Origin: Brevundimonas alba
GTDB lineage: Bacteria > Pseudomonadota > Alphaproteobacteria > Caulobacterales > Caulobacteraceae
Direction of reading: 5' to 3'
Length of the DNA stretch: 64,000 nt
Assembly: GCF_011927945.1 (NCBI RefSeq)
Contig: NZ_JAATJM010000001.1
Location: 1,683,501-1,747,500, forward strand
Of the stretch, positions 41,305-50,196 are shown piece by piece. The notes below the pieces were generated by a model, which saw only the letters and a list, made by a program, of their open reading frames with translations, did no database searches and was not told the DNA's origin. The position numbers were made by a program, and so were the translations under genes. The number at the start of each line of letters is the position of its first letter. Within the stretch, counting starts at the first letter, position 1.

Positions 41305-42678
41305 CTACTGCTCGCTGCCCGAGCGCCACAGGTTGTCCACCAGCGGCTCCAGCAGATAGTTCAGCGCCGTCCGCTTGCGCAGCAGGATGATTACCTCGAC
41401 CGGCGCCCCCGGCCGCAGCGTATTGGCCGACCGGCCCAGCTTGGCCAGTTCCGCCGCCGGCACCACGATCTCGGCCCGGAAATAGCTGGCGCCGGTCTCC
41501 TCGACCGTGAAGCTGTCCGCCGAGATTCGTGTGACGCGGCCATGGATCGTCGGCGGATTGCGCTCCCGCAGACCCGGGAACCGGACCTCGGTGGTCTGGC
41601 CGTTGCGCAGGTTGTCGACGTCGTTGGGGCTGACCTGGGCGACGATGATCTGCGACGCCTCATTGGGCACGATCTCCATCAACGTCTGCCCCGGCTGGAT
41701 GACCCCGCCCTGGGTGAAGATGGTCAGGCCGACAACCTGGCCGCTCGCGGGCGCCCGGACCTCGCTCCGCGCGATCTGCGACCGCAGCTCGGTCATCCGC
41801 GGCCGCAGCTCGTTCAGCTGCACGTCGATCTGGCGCAGCTGATCGGCCACGTCCTCATTCATCTCCGACGACACGCCCGCCATCTGCAGCCGGGTCTCGC
41901 CGACGGCCTCCCGCGACCGCGCGATCTGCGCACGCAGCGAGCCGAGTTCCCCATCCAGCTGCGCCGCCGTCCGCTCCAGAGCCCGCACCCGCGTCAGCGG
42001 CGCATAGCCCTTCTCAGCGAGGCTGCGCATGCCGGTCAGCTCTTCCTGGATCAGCCGCTGCTGCTCGATATTGGCCGTGATCTGCCGCTCATAGCCCTGA
42101 ATCTGCTCGTTAAGCTGGGCGACCCGCTGGTTCAGCACGCCGGTCTCAGTCGACCGGCCCGTCCGCCTCGCCCCGAATTGCAGCTGCTGGATACGCAGCG
42201 ACTCCATCGCCAGCACCGCATCCTCGGGCGGCAGATTGGCGAACTCCACCGGCGTCGGGATGCCCCGCAGCCGGTCCCGCTCGGCGATCAGCCGGGCCCG
42301 CTGCGCCAGCAGGGCGAACACCTGTCCCGCCACGCCACGCTCGGTCGCCCGCAGCTCGCCGCTCGACAGGCTCAGCAGGATCTGCCCGCGCTGGACGGTG
42401 TCGCCTTCCTTGACGTGCAGGGCGCTGACCACGCCGCCTTCGCGATGCTGCACGGCCTGACGGTTGCCCGACACCGCGATCTGGCCATGGGCGTAGGCTC
42501 CCGCATCCAGAGGGGCCAAGGCGGCCCAGCCCAGGAACAGGCCGAAGAACAGCAGAATGATCACCCCGCCGACGATCAGCTCGCGGCGCGGCGTATCGGA
42601 AACGGTCTCCGGCCCTGCCGGCGGCGCGGCGGAAGCGGGCGGCGCCTCAGCGCTCGCGGGAACGGCGGCGTCGGTCAT
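41305..42678 (-). CDS. HlyD-type type I secretion periplasmic adaptor
   Basis: Membrane fusion protein (457 aa) bridging the inner-membrane ABC exporter and a TolC-like channel. It has a proline/alanine-rich cytoplasmic N-terminus, one membrane helix (VGGVIILLFFGLFLGWAALAPLDAGAY), lipoyl-like VVSALHVKEGDTVQRGQIL, long coiled-coil helices in the middle, and the HlyD C-terminal strand region (RSANTLRPGAPVEVIILLRKRTALNYLLEPLVDNL). It overlaps the ABC gene by 4 bases. It resembles the PrtE/RsaE adaptors of metalloprotease or S-layer export. Confidence 0.9.
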   Translation of the reverse strand: MTDAAVPASAEAPPASAAPPAGPETVSDTPRRELIVGGVIILLFFGLFLGWAALAPLDAGAYAHGQIAVSGNRQAVQHREGGVVSALHVKEGDTVQRGQILLSLSSGELRATERGVAGQVFALLAQRARLIAERDRLRGIPTPVEFANLPPEDAVLAMESLRIQQLQFGARRTGRSTETGVLNQRVAQLNEQIQGYERQITANIEQQRLIQEELTGMRSLAEKGYAPLTRVRALERTAAQLDGELGSLRAQIARSREAVGETRLQMAGVSSEMNEDVADQLRQIDVQLNELRPRMTELRSQIARSEVRAPASGQVVGLTIFTQGGVIQPGQTLMEIVPNEASQIIVAQVSPNDVDNLRNGQTTEVRFPGLRERNPPTIHGRVTRISADSFTVEETGASYFRAEIVVPAAELAKLGRSANTLRPGAPVEVIILLRKRTALNYLLEPLVDNLWRSGSEQ

Positions 42679-44486
42679 TGGGCGCGCCGGGTCTGAGACG
42701 GATCGGTCAGGCGGGTCACGTTAGCGGGCTGGCCTGCAGCCGCCTGGCCCGGCGCCGGCTGGCCGGGAGCCTTGGGTGCGGCGGCCCGCATCCGCTCGAG
42801 CACCTCCTCGCGGGGGCCCTCCATCTGCACCACCCCGTCGCGCATCATCAGCAGCCGGTCGACCCGGGCCAGCACACCCGCCCGGTGCGCGATGATGACC
42901 ACAGAGGCGCCCCGCGCCGCCGCTCCGAGGATGGCCTGCATCAAGGCGGCTTCGCCCTCCTGGTCGAGGTTGGAGTTCGGCTCGTCCAGCACCAGCAGCA
43001 CCGGATCGTTGTAGAGCGCCCGCGCCAGCGCCACGCGCTGCGCCTGTCCCGCCGACAATCCCTGTCCAAACGGGCCCAGCTGGGTGTCGTATCCGTTCGG
43101 CAGCCGCAGGATCAGCTCATGCGCCCCCGCGGCCATCGCCGCCTTGACCGCTCCGCGGTCCGCCGTCTCCTGATCCACGCCGGTCGCCGTAGCGAAGCGC
43201 GAAATATTGTCCTTGATCGAACCCGCAAAAAGGCTCGGAACCTGCGGCAGATAGCCGATCCAGCGCGCCAGCTCGTCGCCTTCGCGCGCCTCGTACTCGG
43301 CCCCGTCCAGCCGCACCGTGCCCGCCTGCGCCTTCAGCGCCCCGGCGATGACACGGGCCAGCGTGGTCTTGCCCGAACCGCTGGCTCCGACCACGCCCAG
43401 CGTCTGCCCCGGCTGGAGCGTCAGCGAAACTGACCGCAGCTGAGGCGCCTCGGTGTCAGGGAATTTCACCGTCACCGCCTCGACCTGCAGCTTGCCCTTC
43501 GGATCCGGCAGAGTGGTCCGCTCGCGCTCCACAGAAGCGGTGCTGGCGAACAGGTCGGTCATCGTCTTCCAGCTGGCGCGCGCCTGAACCAGCGTCGGCC
43601 ATACGCCGACCAGCAGTTCGATCGGCGCCACGGCGCGGCTCAGCAGCACCGAAGAAGCGATGATCGAGCCCGGCGAGATGTCGCCCTTGACCGCCAGCAG
43701 GGCCGCCAGACCGAGCGCGGCCGACTGCATCACCAGCCGCAGGAATTTGATCGCGCCGGAGTATTTGCCGCCGGTCAGCTGCGCGTCGGCCTGCGCCGCC
43801 GTGGCGGCGCGGCGCTGATCGATCTGCCGCGCGATCGACGATTGGCGCATGCCCAGGGCGCGCACGACCTCGGACTGGCCGGCGACCGCCTCCTGCGCCG
43901 CATAGGCGCTGTTCTGGGACTGGATCGCCTTGCCCAGCCGCGGGCGTGTATCCCGCTCGTTCAGCCAGGCAAGGCTGAACAGGATCAGGCCGCCGATGAG
44001 GGTCAGGCCGCCGATGGCCGGGTGCAGCAGGAAGCAGCAGGCGAGGTAGATCGGCGTCCAGGGCGCGTCGAACAGCGCCAGCATGCCCTGACCGCTGATC
44101 GCGCTGCGAACGTTGTCGAACTCGCGCAGCGCCTGGGTGTTGGGGGACTTGGCCTGCAGGTCCATGACCCGGGCCAGAACCTTGCCGGACAGCATCCGGT
44201 CGAGCCGGAGCCCCGCTCGCAGCATCAGGCGACCGCGCAGCCAGTCCAGTCCGGCAAGGGCGGCGAGGGCGAAGACGGCGACTGCCGTAATCAGCACCAG
44301 CGTCGTCAGGCCGCCGGTCGGCACCACCCGGTCATACACCTGCATCATGTACAGGGTCGGCGTCAGGTAGAGCAGGTTGACCAAGGCAGAGAAGATCGCG
44401 GCCCAGACAAAATGGGTCTGACACGCCTTCAGCGCCTCGGCGAGAGGCTCCGTACCCGGCTTGCTCGGAAGCAGATTCTTCAACAC
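42675..44486 (-). CDS. Type I secretion ABC transporter (PrtD/RsaD-like)
   Basis: Membrane-fused ATPase (603 aa) powering one-step export across both membranes. Six transmembrane helices lie in residues 25-300, including YLTPTLYMMQVYDRVVPTGG typical of the PrtD/AprD group. The ATPase has Walker A GASGSGKTT (near 370), signature LSAGQAQRVALARAL and Walker B LLVLDEPNSNLD. It is coupled to the adaptor gene. No repeats-in-toxin substrate, no TolC-type channel gene and no protease inhibitor are in the window, so this is an orphan pair. It may export an S-layer or adhesin encoded elsewhere. Confidence 0.9.
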   Translation of the reverse strand: MLKNLLPSKPGTEPLAEALKACQTHFVWAAIFSALVNLLYLTPTLYMMQVYDRVVPTGGLTTLVLITAVAVFALAALAGLDWLRGRLMLRAGLRLDRMLSGKVLARVMDLQAKSPNTQALREFDNVRSAISGQGMLALFDAPWTPIYLACCFLLHPAIGGLTLIGGLILFSLAWLNERDTRPRLGKAIQSQNSAYAAQEAVAGQSEVVRALGMRQSSIARQIDQRRAATAAQADAQLTGGKYSGAIKFLRLVMQSAALGLAALLAVKGDISPGSIIASSVLLSRAVAPIELLVGVWPTLVQARASWKTMTDLFASTASVERERTTLPDPKGKLQVEAVTVKFPDTEAPQLRSVSLTLQPGQTLGVVGASGSGKTTLARVIAGALKAQAGTVRLDGAEYEAREGDELARWIGYLPQVPSLFAGSIKDNISRFATATGVDQETADRGAVKAAMAAGAHELILRLPNGYDTQLGPFGQGLSAGQAQRVALARALYNDPVLLVLDEPNSNLDQEGEAALMQAILGAAARGASVVIIAHRAGVLARVDRLLMMRDGVVQMEGPREEVLERMRAAAPKAPGQPAPGQAAAGQPANVTRLTDPSQTRRAQ

Positions 44487-44661
44487 GGAGTGGGGACTTC
44501 CTGAGGCAATGGTATGCCAGTCTAACGGGTTGGCGAGGCTACAGATAGCTTCTGGTTTTCAGACCACAATCACCCAAAGGCGGGATGGCGGATCGCCTCC
44601 CTGCAAGGGACGGTCCAGTTCGACGTCGACGCGCCGCTTGACTCCGTCATACAGGATGCGT

Positions 44662-44686
44662 CATACACTGTGTGTCACACACTATG
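44662..44686. promoter_or_regulatory. Candidate PadR operator
   Basis: CATA-N3-TGTG-N3-CACA-N3-TATG is a symmetric 25-base site, with a tighter TGTGTG-T-CACACA core at 44669-44681. It ends 17 bases before the PadR ATG at 44704. The sequence GTCATACA is repeated just upstream (44646 and 44660). Confidence 0.5.
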
Positions 44687-44703
44687 TGACGGCGGGTGAG
44701 CTG

Positions 44704-45033
44704 ATGGTCGTCGATCCTGAACTGTTCGAATCCATGCGTCTGGAGCTCCGGCGGGGCTCGCTGGTGCTGGCCGTTCTCGCCCGTCTCCGGGAGGAACGAT
44801 ACGGCTACACCCTCCGGCAGGCGCTGGCTTCCGACGGCCTCGAGATGGAGGAGAGCACCCTCTATCCGCTGCTCCGCAGGCTCGAGAGCCAAGGCCTGCT
44901 GACCAGCGAATGGCGCGAGGAGGAGAAGCGGAAGAAGCGCTTCTACCGGCTGTCGCCGATGGGCGAGGCGATGCTGTCGGCGCTGACAGACGAATGGCGA
45001 GGCATTTCCGCCTCGCTCGACAGAATTCTTTGA
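44704..45033 (+). CDS. PadR family transcriptional regulator
   Basis: Winged-helix repressor (109 aa). The core RGSLVLAVLARLREERYGYTLRQALASDGLEMEESTLYPLLRRLESQGLLTSEWREEEKRKKRFYRLSPMGEAMLSAL is an evident PadR domain; the C-terminal dimer helix is short. The start ATG at 44704 is one of two; GTG at 44686 is an alternative. It is 22 bases upstream of a HAAS-type membrane protein, the usual partner of PadR regulators, and probably represses this operon through the palindrome just upstream. Confidence 0.9.
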   Translation: MVVDPELFESMRLELRRGSLVLAVLARLREERYGYTLRQALASDGLEMEESTLYPLLRRLESQGLLTSEWREEEKRKKRFYRLSPMGEAMLSALTDEWRGISASLDRIL

Positions 45034-45055
45034 AACCGGGGCTTGGGGAAGACCA

Positions 45056-46174
45056 ATGGACCTGATCGACCGTTACCTGAACGCCGTTGCGGCCCAGCTG
45101 CCGCAGGACGAGCGCGCCGACATCGTCGCCGAGCTGCGCGACCTGATCCTGAGCCGTTTCGAGGCGAGGGAGGAGGAACTGGGCCGGGCCCTGACCGAGG
45201 ACGAACAGGAAGCGATCCTTCACGAGATCGGCCACCCTCTGGTTGTGGCGGCACGCTACCGCAAGGGACCCGATTCACTGGTGGGACCGGAGCTGTTTCC
45301 CTACTGGCTGTTCGCCGTTAAGGCGGGCTTGCTGCTGATGCTCGTCATCCAGGCCATCGTGCTTTTCATCAACCTGATCAGCGGACCGGCGGATGCGGGC
45401 CAGTCGATCGCACAGGCCTTCCACGGCTTCTTCGGCGCGGGCCTGGCTCTGGTTGGCGCGGCTACCGTCGCGGCCGCGATTTTCGAACACTATGGCGTGC
45501 GGCCGAAGTGGTTGACGAACTGGCGGGTCAAGGATCTCGGGGCGTTCGAACTGGCCGATCCGGCGGCTTGGGGCGCCTCCGTCGGCGGAACGCCGCGGGT
45601 GAAGCTGTGGATCGCACCGAAGGTCAAGGTGAAGGCCTGGCCGGGCGGGGAGTATCTGTTCTCGTTCCTCGCCACCGGCCTGTTCGTGCTGTGGTGGATC
45701 GGTGTGCTGCACTTCCCCGGCCTGATGCATGTGGACCTGCGCGGGACGAACGCCGACGTGACCGGCGCGCCGATCTGGACCACGCTCTACGGGGCCATCC
45801 TGTTCTACGCCGTGGCGCAGATGGCCATCGACCTGGCCAGCCTTGCCCGCCCGTATGCAGTGCGGATGCGGGCAGCGGCCGAGGCGGCGATCTCGGCTGT
45901 GGGCCTGTGGCTGACGTACACGATCTTCGAGGCCGGCCACTGGTTCACCCTGAACCGGGACGGCGAGACCGCGCGGATCGCCGGCGACTGGACGATGCTG
46001 GACTTCGACCGGCTGCGCGGCATCGGCGAGGGCTCGACCGACCTGACCGGCGTGGCGAGCACTCTGTCGCTGATCATGACGTGGGTGCTGGCGATCGTGG
46101 CCATCAGCCTGGTGTTCAAAATCGCCGCCAACCTGTGGCGACTGGTCCAGCCGGAGGCCAGGCCGGCCGCCTGA
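45056..46174 (+). CDS. HAAS-type membrane protein, PadR partner
   Basis: Membrane protein of 372 aa. Residues 1-70 (MDLIDRYLNAVAAQLPQDER and following, to HEIGHPLVVAARY) form the HAAS helical signalling domain commonly paired with PadR regulators. About six membrane segments follow (for example YWLFAVKAGLLLMLVIQAIVLFI and TLSLIMTWVLAIVAISLVFKIA). The large soluble loops contain no recognised catalytic motif. The neighbour on the 3' side begins 57 bases later and may be in the same transcript. Confidence 0.8.
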   Translation: MDLIDRYLNAVAAQLPQDERADIVAELRDLILSRFEAREEELGRALTEDEQEAILHEIGHPLVVAARYRKGPDSLVGPELFPYWLFAVKAGLLLMLVIQAIVLFINLISGPADAGQSIAQAFHGFFGAGLALVGAATVAAAIFEHYGVRPKWLTNWRVKDLGAFELADPAAWGASVGGTPRVKLWIAPKVKVKAWPGGEYLFSFLATGLFVLWWIGVLHFPGLMHVDLRGTNADVTGAPIWTTLYGAILFYAVAQMAIDLASLARPYAVRMRAAAEAAISAVGLWLTYTIFEAGHWFTLNRDGETARIAGDWTMLDFDRLRGIGEGSTDLTGVASTLSLIMTWVLAIVAISLVFKIAANLWRLVQPEARPAA

Positions 46175-46231
46175 CGGAACCGTCATCCGGAGGCCCTTCT
46201 TCCGCCGGAAGTTGTCGGGCAACCTGACGGA

Positions 46232-47380
46232 ATGAGCGAATCCGGAGCCCGCCTCAGGGACGTCTACATCACCGGCGTCGGGGCCCATCTGCCCGGACCC
46301 GCGGTCGGAAACGACCGGATGGAGGACCATATCGGCCGCGTGCATGGCCGGGACTCCGTGGTCGGGCGGCGGGCCTTGCGCTGGAACGGGATCCAGACCC
46401 GCCACTATGCGATGGCACCCGAGGGAGCGGTGCTCGACACCAACGCGGGCATGACGGCGAAGGCCGTGGCGGCGGCCATCGACGCCGCGGGGCTGCAGAT
46501 CGGAGCCTTGCAGCATCTGGCGACGGCGACGACCCAGGGCGACTACCTCGTGCCGGGTCATGCGGCGGCGGTGCAGGCCGAACTCGGCGCCGGGCCGATG
46601 GAGATCGCCAGCTACCAGTCCGTCTGCGCCTCGGCGCTCATGGCGGCCAAGGGCGCCTGCCTGCAGGTGCGGGCGGGGGAGGCGGACGTCGCCGTCGCCG
46701 CGGGAGGCGAGTTCTCGTCCCGCTGGTTCCGTCCCGGCTTCTACGAAGGCACGGCCCTGGTCGACGCCAAGGGACGGCTGACGACGGAGGCGGACTTCCT
46801 GCGCTTCACCCTCTCGGACGGCGCCGGGGCGGTGGTGATGGAGCCGCAGCCGAGGGCGGAAGGCCTGTCGCTGAAGGTCGACTGGGTCGACCTGACTTCA
46901 CTCGCTGGCCGGTTCGACCCCTGCATGTGGGCGGGCTCCACCCGGGCGGACCGGGCGGACATGGCCAGCGCCTGGAGCCATGCGGGACCGGCGGCGGCTC
47001 ACGCCGCGGGCGCGGTGGCTTTGCTGCAGGATTTCGAACTGCTGAAAATCGTCATTCGGGCGTGGATCGGCGTCTGGCTGGAGAAGGTCGACAGCGGCCG
47101 CATCGTGCCGGACCAGGTCGACCACCTGCTGTGCCACTACTCCGCCCGGTCACTGCGCGAGGAGATCGTCGGCCTGCTACGGAACACCGCCGCCATGATC
47201 CCCGAGGAAAAGTGGTTCACCACCCTGCCCGAGACGGGCAACATCGGCTCGGCCTCGATCTGGGTCATGCTGGAGGCCTTCATGAAGAGCGGACGGCCGA
47301 AGCCGGGCGACCGGGTGCTGCTGATCGTGCCCGAAAGCGGTCGGGCCATGATCGGCTTCATGATGCTGGAGGTGGTGTGA
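46232..47380 (+). CDS. KASIII-like ketoacyl-ACP synthase / thiolase-fold enzyme
   Basis: Thiolase-fold enzyme of the FabH/3-oxoacyl-ACP synthase III type (382 aa). The catalytic triad appears intact: Cys132 in SYQSVCASALMAAKGA, His302 in LLCHYSARSL and Asn337 in TGNIGSASIWVML. The first half has the usual WNGIQTRHYA beginning, and an unusually long insert lies between residues 205 and 280. The housekeeping FabH is shorter and lies in other operons, so I expect a dedicated condensation of a fatty acyl or specialised acyl group. It is followed without gap by a heme-oxygenase-like gene (TGATG overlap). Confidence 0.85.
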   Translation: MSESGARLRDVYITGVGAHLPGPAVGNDRMEDHIGRVHGRDSVVGRRALRWNGIQTRHYAMAPEGAVLDTNAGMTAKAVAAAIDAAGLQIGALQHLATATTQGDYLVPGHAAAVQAELGAGPMEIASYQSVCASALMAAKGACLQVRAGEADVAVAAGGEFSSRWFRPGFYEGTALVDAKGRLTTEADFLRFTLSDGAGAVVMEPQPRAEGLSLKVDWVDLTSLAGRFDPCMWAGSTRADRADMASAWSHAGPAAAHAAGAVALLQDFELLKIVIRAWIGVWLEKVDSGRIVPDQVDHLLCHYSARSLREEIVGLLRNTAAMIPEEKWFTTLPETGNIGSASIWVMLEAFMKSGRPKPGDRVLLIVPESGRAMIGFMMLEVV

Positions 47381-48063
47381 TGGTTGATGGAGCCGTGGCG
47401 GATCCTGCCATCGCCGACACCCTGCGGAAGCTGGCGGTGGTGTTCGCGGACTTCGAGCAGCGGCTCGAGGCCACGCCCCTGATCCGCAAGCTGACCCGCG
47501 GCCGGTTCGAACTGGCCGACTACCACGCCTTTCTCATCAACCTGCGCCAGCAGGTGAAGGACGGGGCCCTGTGGATGAGCCGGGCGGCGTCGAACATCGG
47601 CGAGGATCGCCTCGAATTGCGCTCCATCCTGATGAAGCACGCGGTCACCGAGCATCGGGACTTCCGCCTGCTGGAGAAGGATTTCGTCGCATCCGGGGGT
47701 GACCTTTCCGACATCCTGTCGGCGAAGAAGAACGTCGGCTCGGAGGCCCTCTCCGCATGGATGTTCCACGAGGCGTCGAAGCCGGATCCGTTCGGCCTGC
47801 TGGGCGCCATGTGGGTTATCGAGGGACTGGGCTCGATCAAGGCCAAGCCCTGGGGGCTGAAGGTCAAGGAGCGGCTGGGCCTGCCTGAGGACGCCCTGCG
47901 CTTCCTGCTCTACCACGGCGACAACGACGTCGAGCACATGGAGGAGTTCCGCGATATGCTGGCCATGGTCCTGCCGGACGAGGCGGTCGCCGAGCGGATC
48001 GTCACGACCGCGAAGGTGACGGCGCGGCTCTATGCGCTGCAGATCGAGGAGATCGCCGCGTGA
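47380..48063 (+). CDS. Heme-oxygenase-like (HDO/TENA-type) protein, candidate diiron enzyme
   Basis: All-helical protein (227 aa) resembling the heme-oxygenase-like fold of iron-containing redox enzymes (PqqC/TENA, UndA, CADD, HDO families). Possible metal ligands are spread as expected: KHAVTEHRDF (H87, E91, H92), E148 in VIEGLG, and HGDNDVEHMEEF (H179, D183, E185/H186). The ATG at 47380 overlaps the KASIII stop by one base. In the same superfamily UndA makes 1-undecene from lauric acid and other members cut or hydroxylate acyl or amino-acid substrates, so the pair may process a fatty-acyl product; this is inference. Confidence 0.75.
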   Translation: MVDGAVADPAIADTLRKLAVVFADFEQRLEATPLIRKLTRGRFELADYHAFLINLRQQVKDGALWMSRAASNIGEDRLELRSILMKHAVTEHRDFRLLEKDFVASGGDLSDILSAKKNVGSEALSAWMFHEASKPDPFGLLGAMWVIEGLGSIKAKPWGLKVKERLGLPEDALRFLLYHGDNDVEHMEEFRDMLAMVLPDEAVAERIVTTAKVTARLYALQIEEIAA

Positions 48064-48965
48064 CGGCAGCCTACGATCCGTTCGTCGGCATGGCGCACGA
48101 TCCGCGCGATCCGGACCCGTGGCTGGCGCTGTATCTGGATCAGAGTCTTCCGATCGACCCCGAGGCCAAGCGCTGCCTGCTGGTCGGAGCGCGCTCGTGG
48201 TCGCGCCGCTGGCTGTTCCCGGTCAGCCGGCCGCTGGTGATCCTGTTCTTCTGCGTGGTGAAGGTGCTGCGGGCGATCTCGCCCCGCTTCCCGAACCTCA
48301 ACGGCCTGCTGCACAAGACCATTCACTGGGGCCTGCGGACCTTCGGGACGCCCGAGACCAACACCCTGATCCTGCGTCATTTCCACGTCGGCACGGAGTT
48401 GCTGGCCTTCATGCGGGTGAACGCCGGAGCCGCCGACATCTCCAGCCATCCGCTACGCCCGACACGGCTCAAGGACATCGAGGAGAACCTGTTCCTCCAG
48501 CACGACCTGAACGTCTTCAACTTCATCATCGAGCTGAACCAGCGGCTGCGCGCCGAGGGGCGGGAGATCATGCCGGCGGAGGCGCTGGACTTCTCGATGA
48601 TCTCCGACGCGTTTCCGACCTTCGAGCGGTTTCCGACCGGGCTGCTGAACCGGATCGACGTACAGACGGCGGTCGAATTCTACACGCCGCTGTACGCGCT
48701 GATGCTGCCCCGCAACGACTTCGTCCGCGCCGCCCATTCGCTGCAGCTGGACGAGACGGTGGCCATCTACATCGCCCGCATTCTCGGAACGGACTACCAC
48801 CTGAATTTCATCAAGAACGGCCATCCCATGGTGGCGCTGTCGACACTGCAGGCGGGCTATCGCCTGATGATGCACGGGCTGGACTGCGAGGCCCTGCACG
48901 GCTGGCTGCGGACTATGAAGGCGCGGCAGGCGGCGGGCCTTCCGGTGGACCCGCGGGCCGGCTGA
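48060..48965 (+). CDS. Unknown conserved-type protein of the KASIII/HDO operon
   Basis: Protein of 301 aa starting at a GTG that overlaps the HDO stop (GTGA). A hydrophobic stretch (LFPVSRPLVILFFCVVKVL) near residues 50-70 suggests a membrane anchor or lipid binding. The rest has NTLILRHFHVGTELLAFMR, DLNVFNFIIELNQRL, and several histidines, and looks helical. I do not recognise a family with certainty. Tight coupling suggests it acts in the same pathway as the KASIII-like and HDO proteins. Confidence 0.75.
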   Translation: MTAAYDPFVGMAHDPRDPDPWLALYLDQSLPIDPEAKRCLLVGARSWSRRWLFPVSRPLVILFFCVVKVLRAISPRFPNLNGLLHKTIHWGLRTFGTPETNTLILRHFHVGTELLAFMRVNAGAADISSHPLRPTRLKDIEENLFLQHDLNVFNFIIELNQRLRAEGREIMPAEALDFSMISDAFPTFERFPTGLLNRIDVQTAVEFYTPLYALMLPRNDFVRAAHSLQLDETVAIYIARILGTDYHLNFIKNGHPMVALSTLQAGYRLMMHGLDCEALHGWLRTMKARQAAGLPVDPRAG

Positions 48966-49092
48966 GAATTCGACTACGGCGACGGGATGACTTCGTATAG
49001 CTCCGGCGAAGACTCGGGGACATTGAAGACCAAGCCACGGCCGTGTCCGAAAACCGCGAGACTCACGCGGCTCGGCGGCCCATTCTCCGCTC

Positions 49093-50196
49093 ATGGAAAT
49101 CGCCGACCAGCTCGATCAGGAGGCCTGCTACCGCGCGGTGCTGACGCGCGATGCGCGGTTCGACGGCCGGTTCTTCGGCTGCGTGAAGACGACCGGCATC
49201 TACTGCCGTCCCGTATGTCCGGCGCGGACGCCGAAGCGGGAGAATATGTTCTTCGTGGTGTCGGCGGCGGCGGCCGAGGAGGCGGGCTTCCGCGCCTGTC
49301 TGCGCTGCCGGCCCGAGACCGCGCCCGACATGGGCGCATGGCGTGGGACCTCGAACACCGTCAGCCGGGCCCTGGCCCTGATCGAGGCGGGCGCGCTTGA
49401 CGAAGGCGATGTCGACGCGCTGGCCGGACGGCTGGGCGTCGGCGAGCGGCACCTGCGCCGCCTGTTCCGCCAGCACCTCGGGGCCGCCCCGGTAAGCGTG
49501 GCCCAGACGCGGCGCGTGCTTCTGGCCAAGGCCCTGATCCATCAGACAGACCTGTCGATGGCCCAAGTGGCGCTGGCTTCCGGCTTCGGCAGCGTCCGCC
49601 GCTTCAACGAAACATTCCAGGCGCTCTACGGCCGTCCCCCGTCGGCTCTGCGTCGCCGGGGCGAGAAGGTCCACGCGGGCGGCGTCCGGCTGAGCCTGTC
49701 GTACCGATCCCCTTACGACTGGGACGCCATGCTCGCGGCGCTGGCCGCGCATGGAGACGCGGTCGAGGGCCGGAAATGGGCACGCCGGCTGTCCAAAGCC
49801 GTGGACGGCGCCGAGGGTTCGGTCACCGTGGAGCCTGCCCAACCGGGCCGCGTCTCGATCTGCATCGAAGCCGACGACCTGAAGGCCCTGCCCGGCGTCC
49901 TTGCGCGGATCCGGCGGGTGTTCGACCTGTCGGCCGATCCCGAGGCCATCGGCCGCGACCTGTCGAACGATCCCGCGCTTGCTCCGTTGGTCGCCGCGCG
50001 GCCCGGACTGAGACTGCCGGGGGACTGGAGCGATGACGGGGCCGAGCCGCCCAACGACCGACTGAACGACGAAACCCTGACCGCTCGCGCGGAGGCTTGG
50101 CGGCCCTGGCGAGCCTACGGCGCCCTGCATCTGGCCATGGCCGGTATCGGGGCGGCGGAGCTGATGGAGAAGACAGATGCCAAACGCGCAGCCTGA
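49093..50196 (+). CDS. Ada-type DNA methylation sensor fused to a truncated AlkA glycosylase
   Basis: Protein of 367 aa. The N-terminal Ada zinc domain has Cys38, Cys42, Cys69 and Cys72, the exact positions of E. coli Ada, with Cys38 as the expected methyl acceptor. An AraC-type helix-turn-helix domain follows (about 90-190), then an AlkA N-terminal-like region (about 196-305). The helix-hairpin-helix glycosylase core that should follow PLVAARPGLRLPG is missing: after about 15 unrelated residues the chain resumes with LTARAEAWRPWRAYGALHL, the normal end of such enzymes. So it looks like an in-frame internal deletion, and the excision activity is probably lost while methyl sensing and activation may remain. 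It overlaps ogt by 20 bases. Confidence 0.85.
   Translation: MEIADQLDQEACYRAVLTRDARFDGRFFGCVKTTGIYCRPVCPARTPKRENMFFVVSAAAAEEAGFRACLRCRPETAPDMGAWRGTSNTVSRALALIEAGALDEGDVDALAGRLGVGERHLRRLFRQHLGAAPVSVAQTRRVLLAKALIHQTDLSMAQVALASGFGSVRRFNETFQALYGRPPSALRRRGEKVHAGGVRLSLSYRSPYDWDAMLAALAAHGDAVEGRKWARRLSKAVDGAEGSVTVEPAQPGRVSICIEADDLKALPGVLARIRRVFDLSADPEAIGRDLSNDPALAPLVAARPGLRLPGDWSDDGAEPPNDRLNDETLTARAEAWRPWRAYGALHLAMAGIGAAELMEKTDAKRAA

Noticed and set aside
46232..47380. Housekeeping fabH
   Set aside because: The protein is longer than usual FabH, diverges around the catalytic motifs, and lies outside any fatty-acid or plsX operon.
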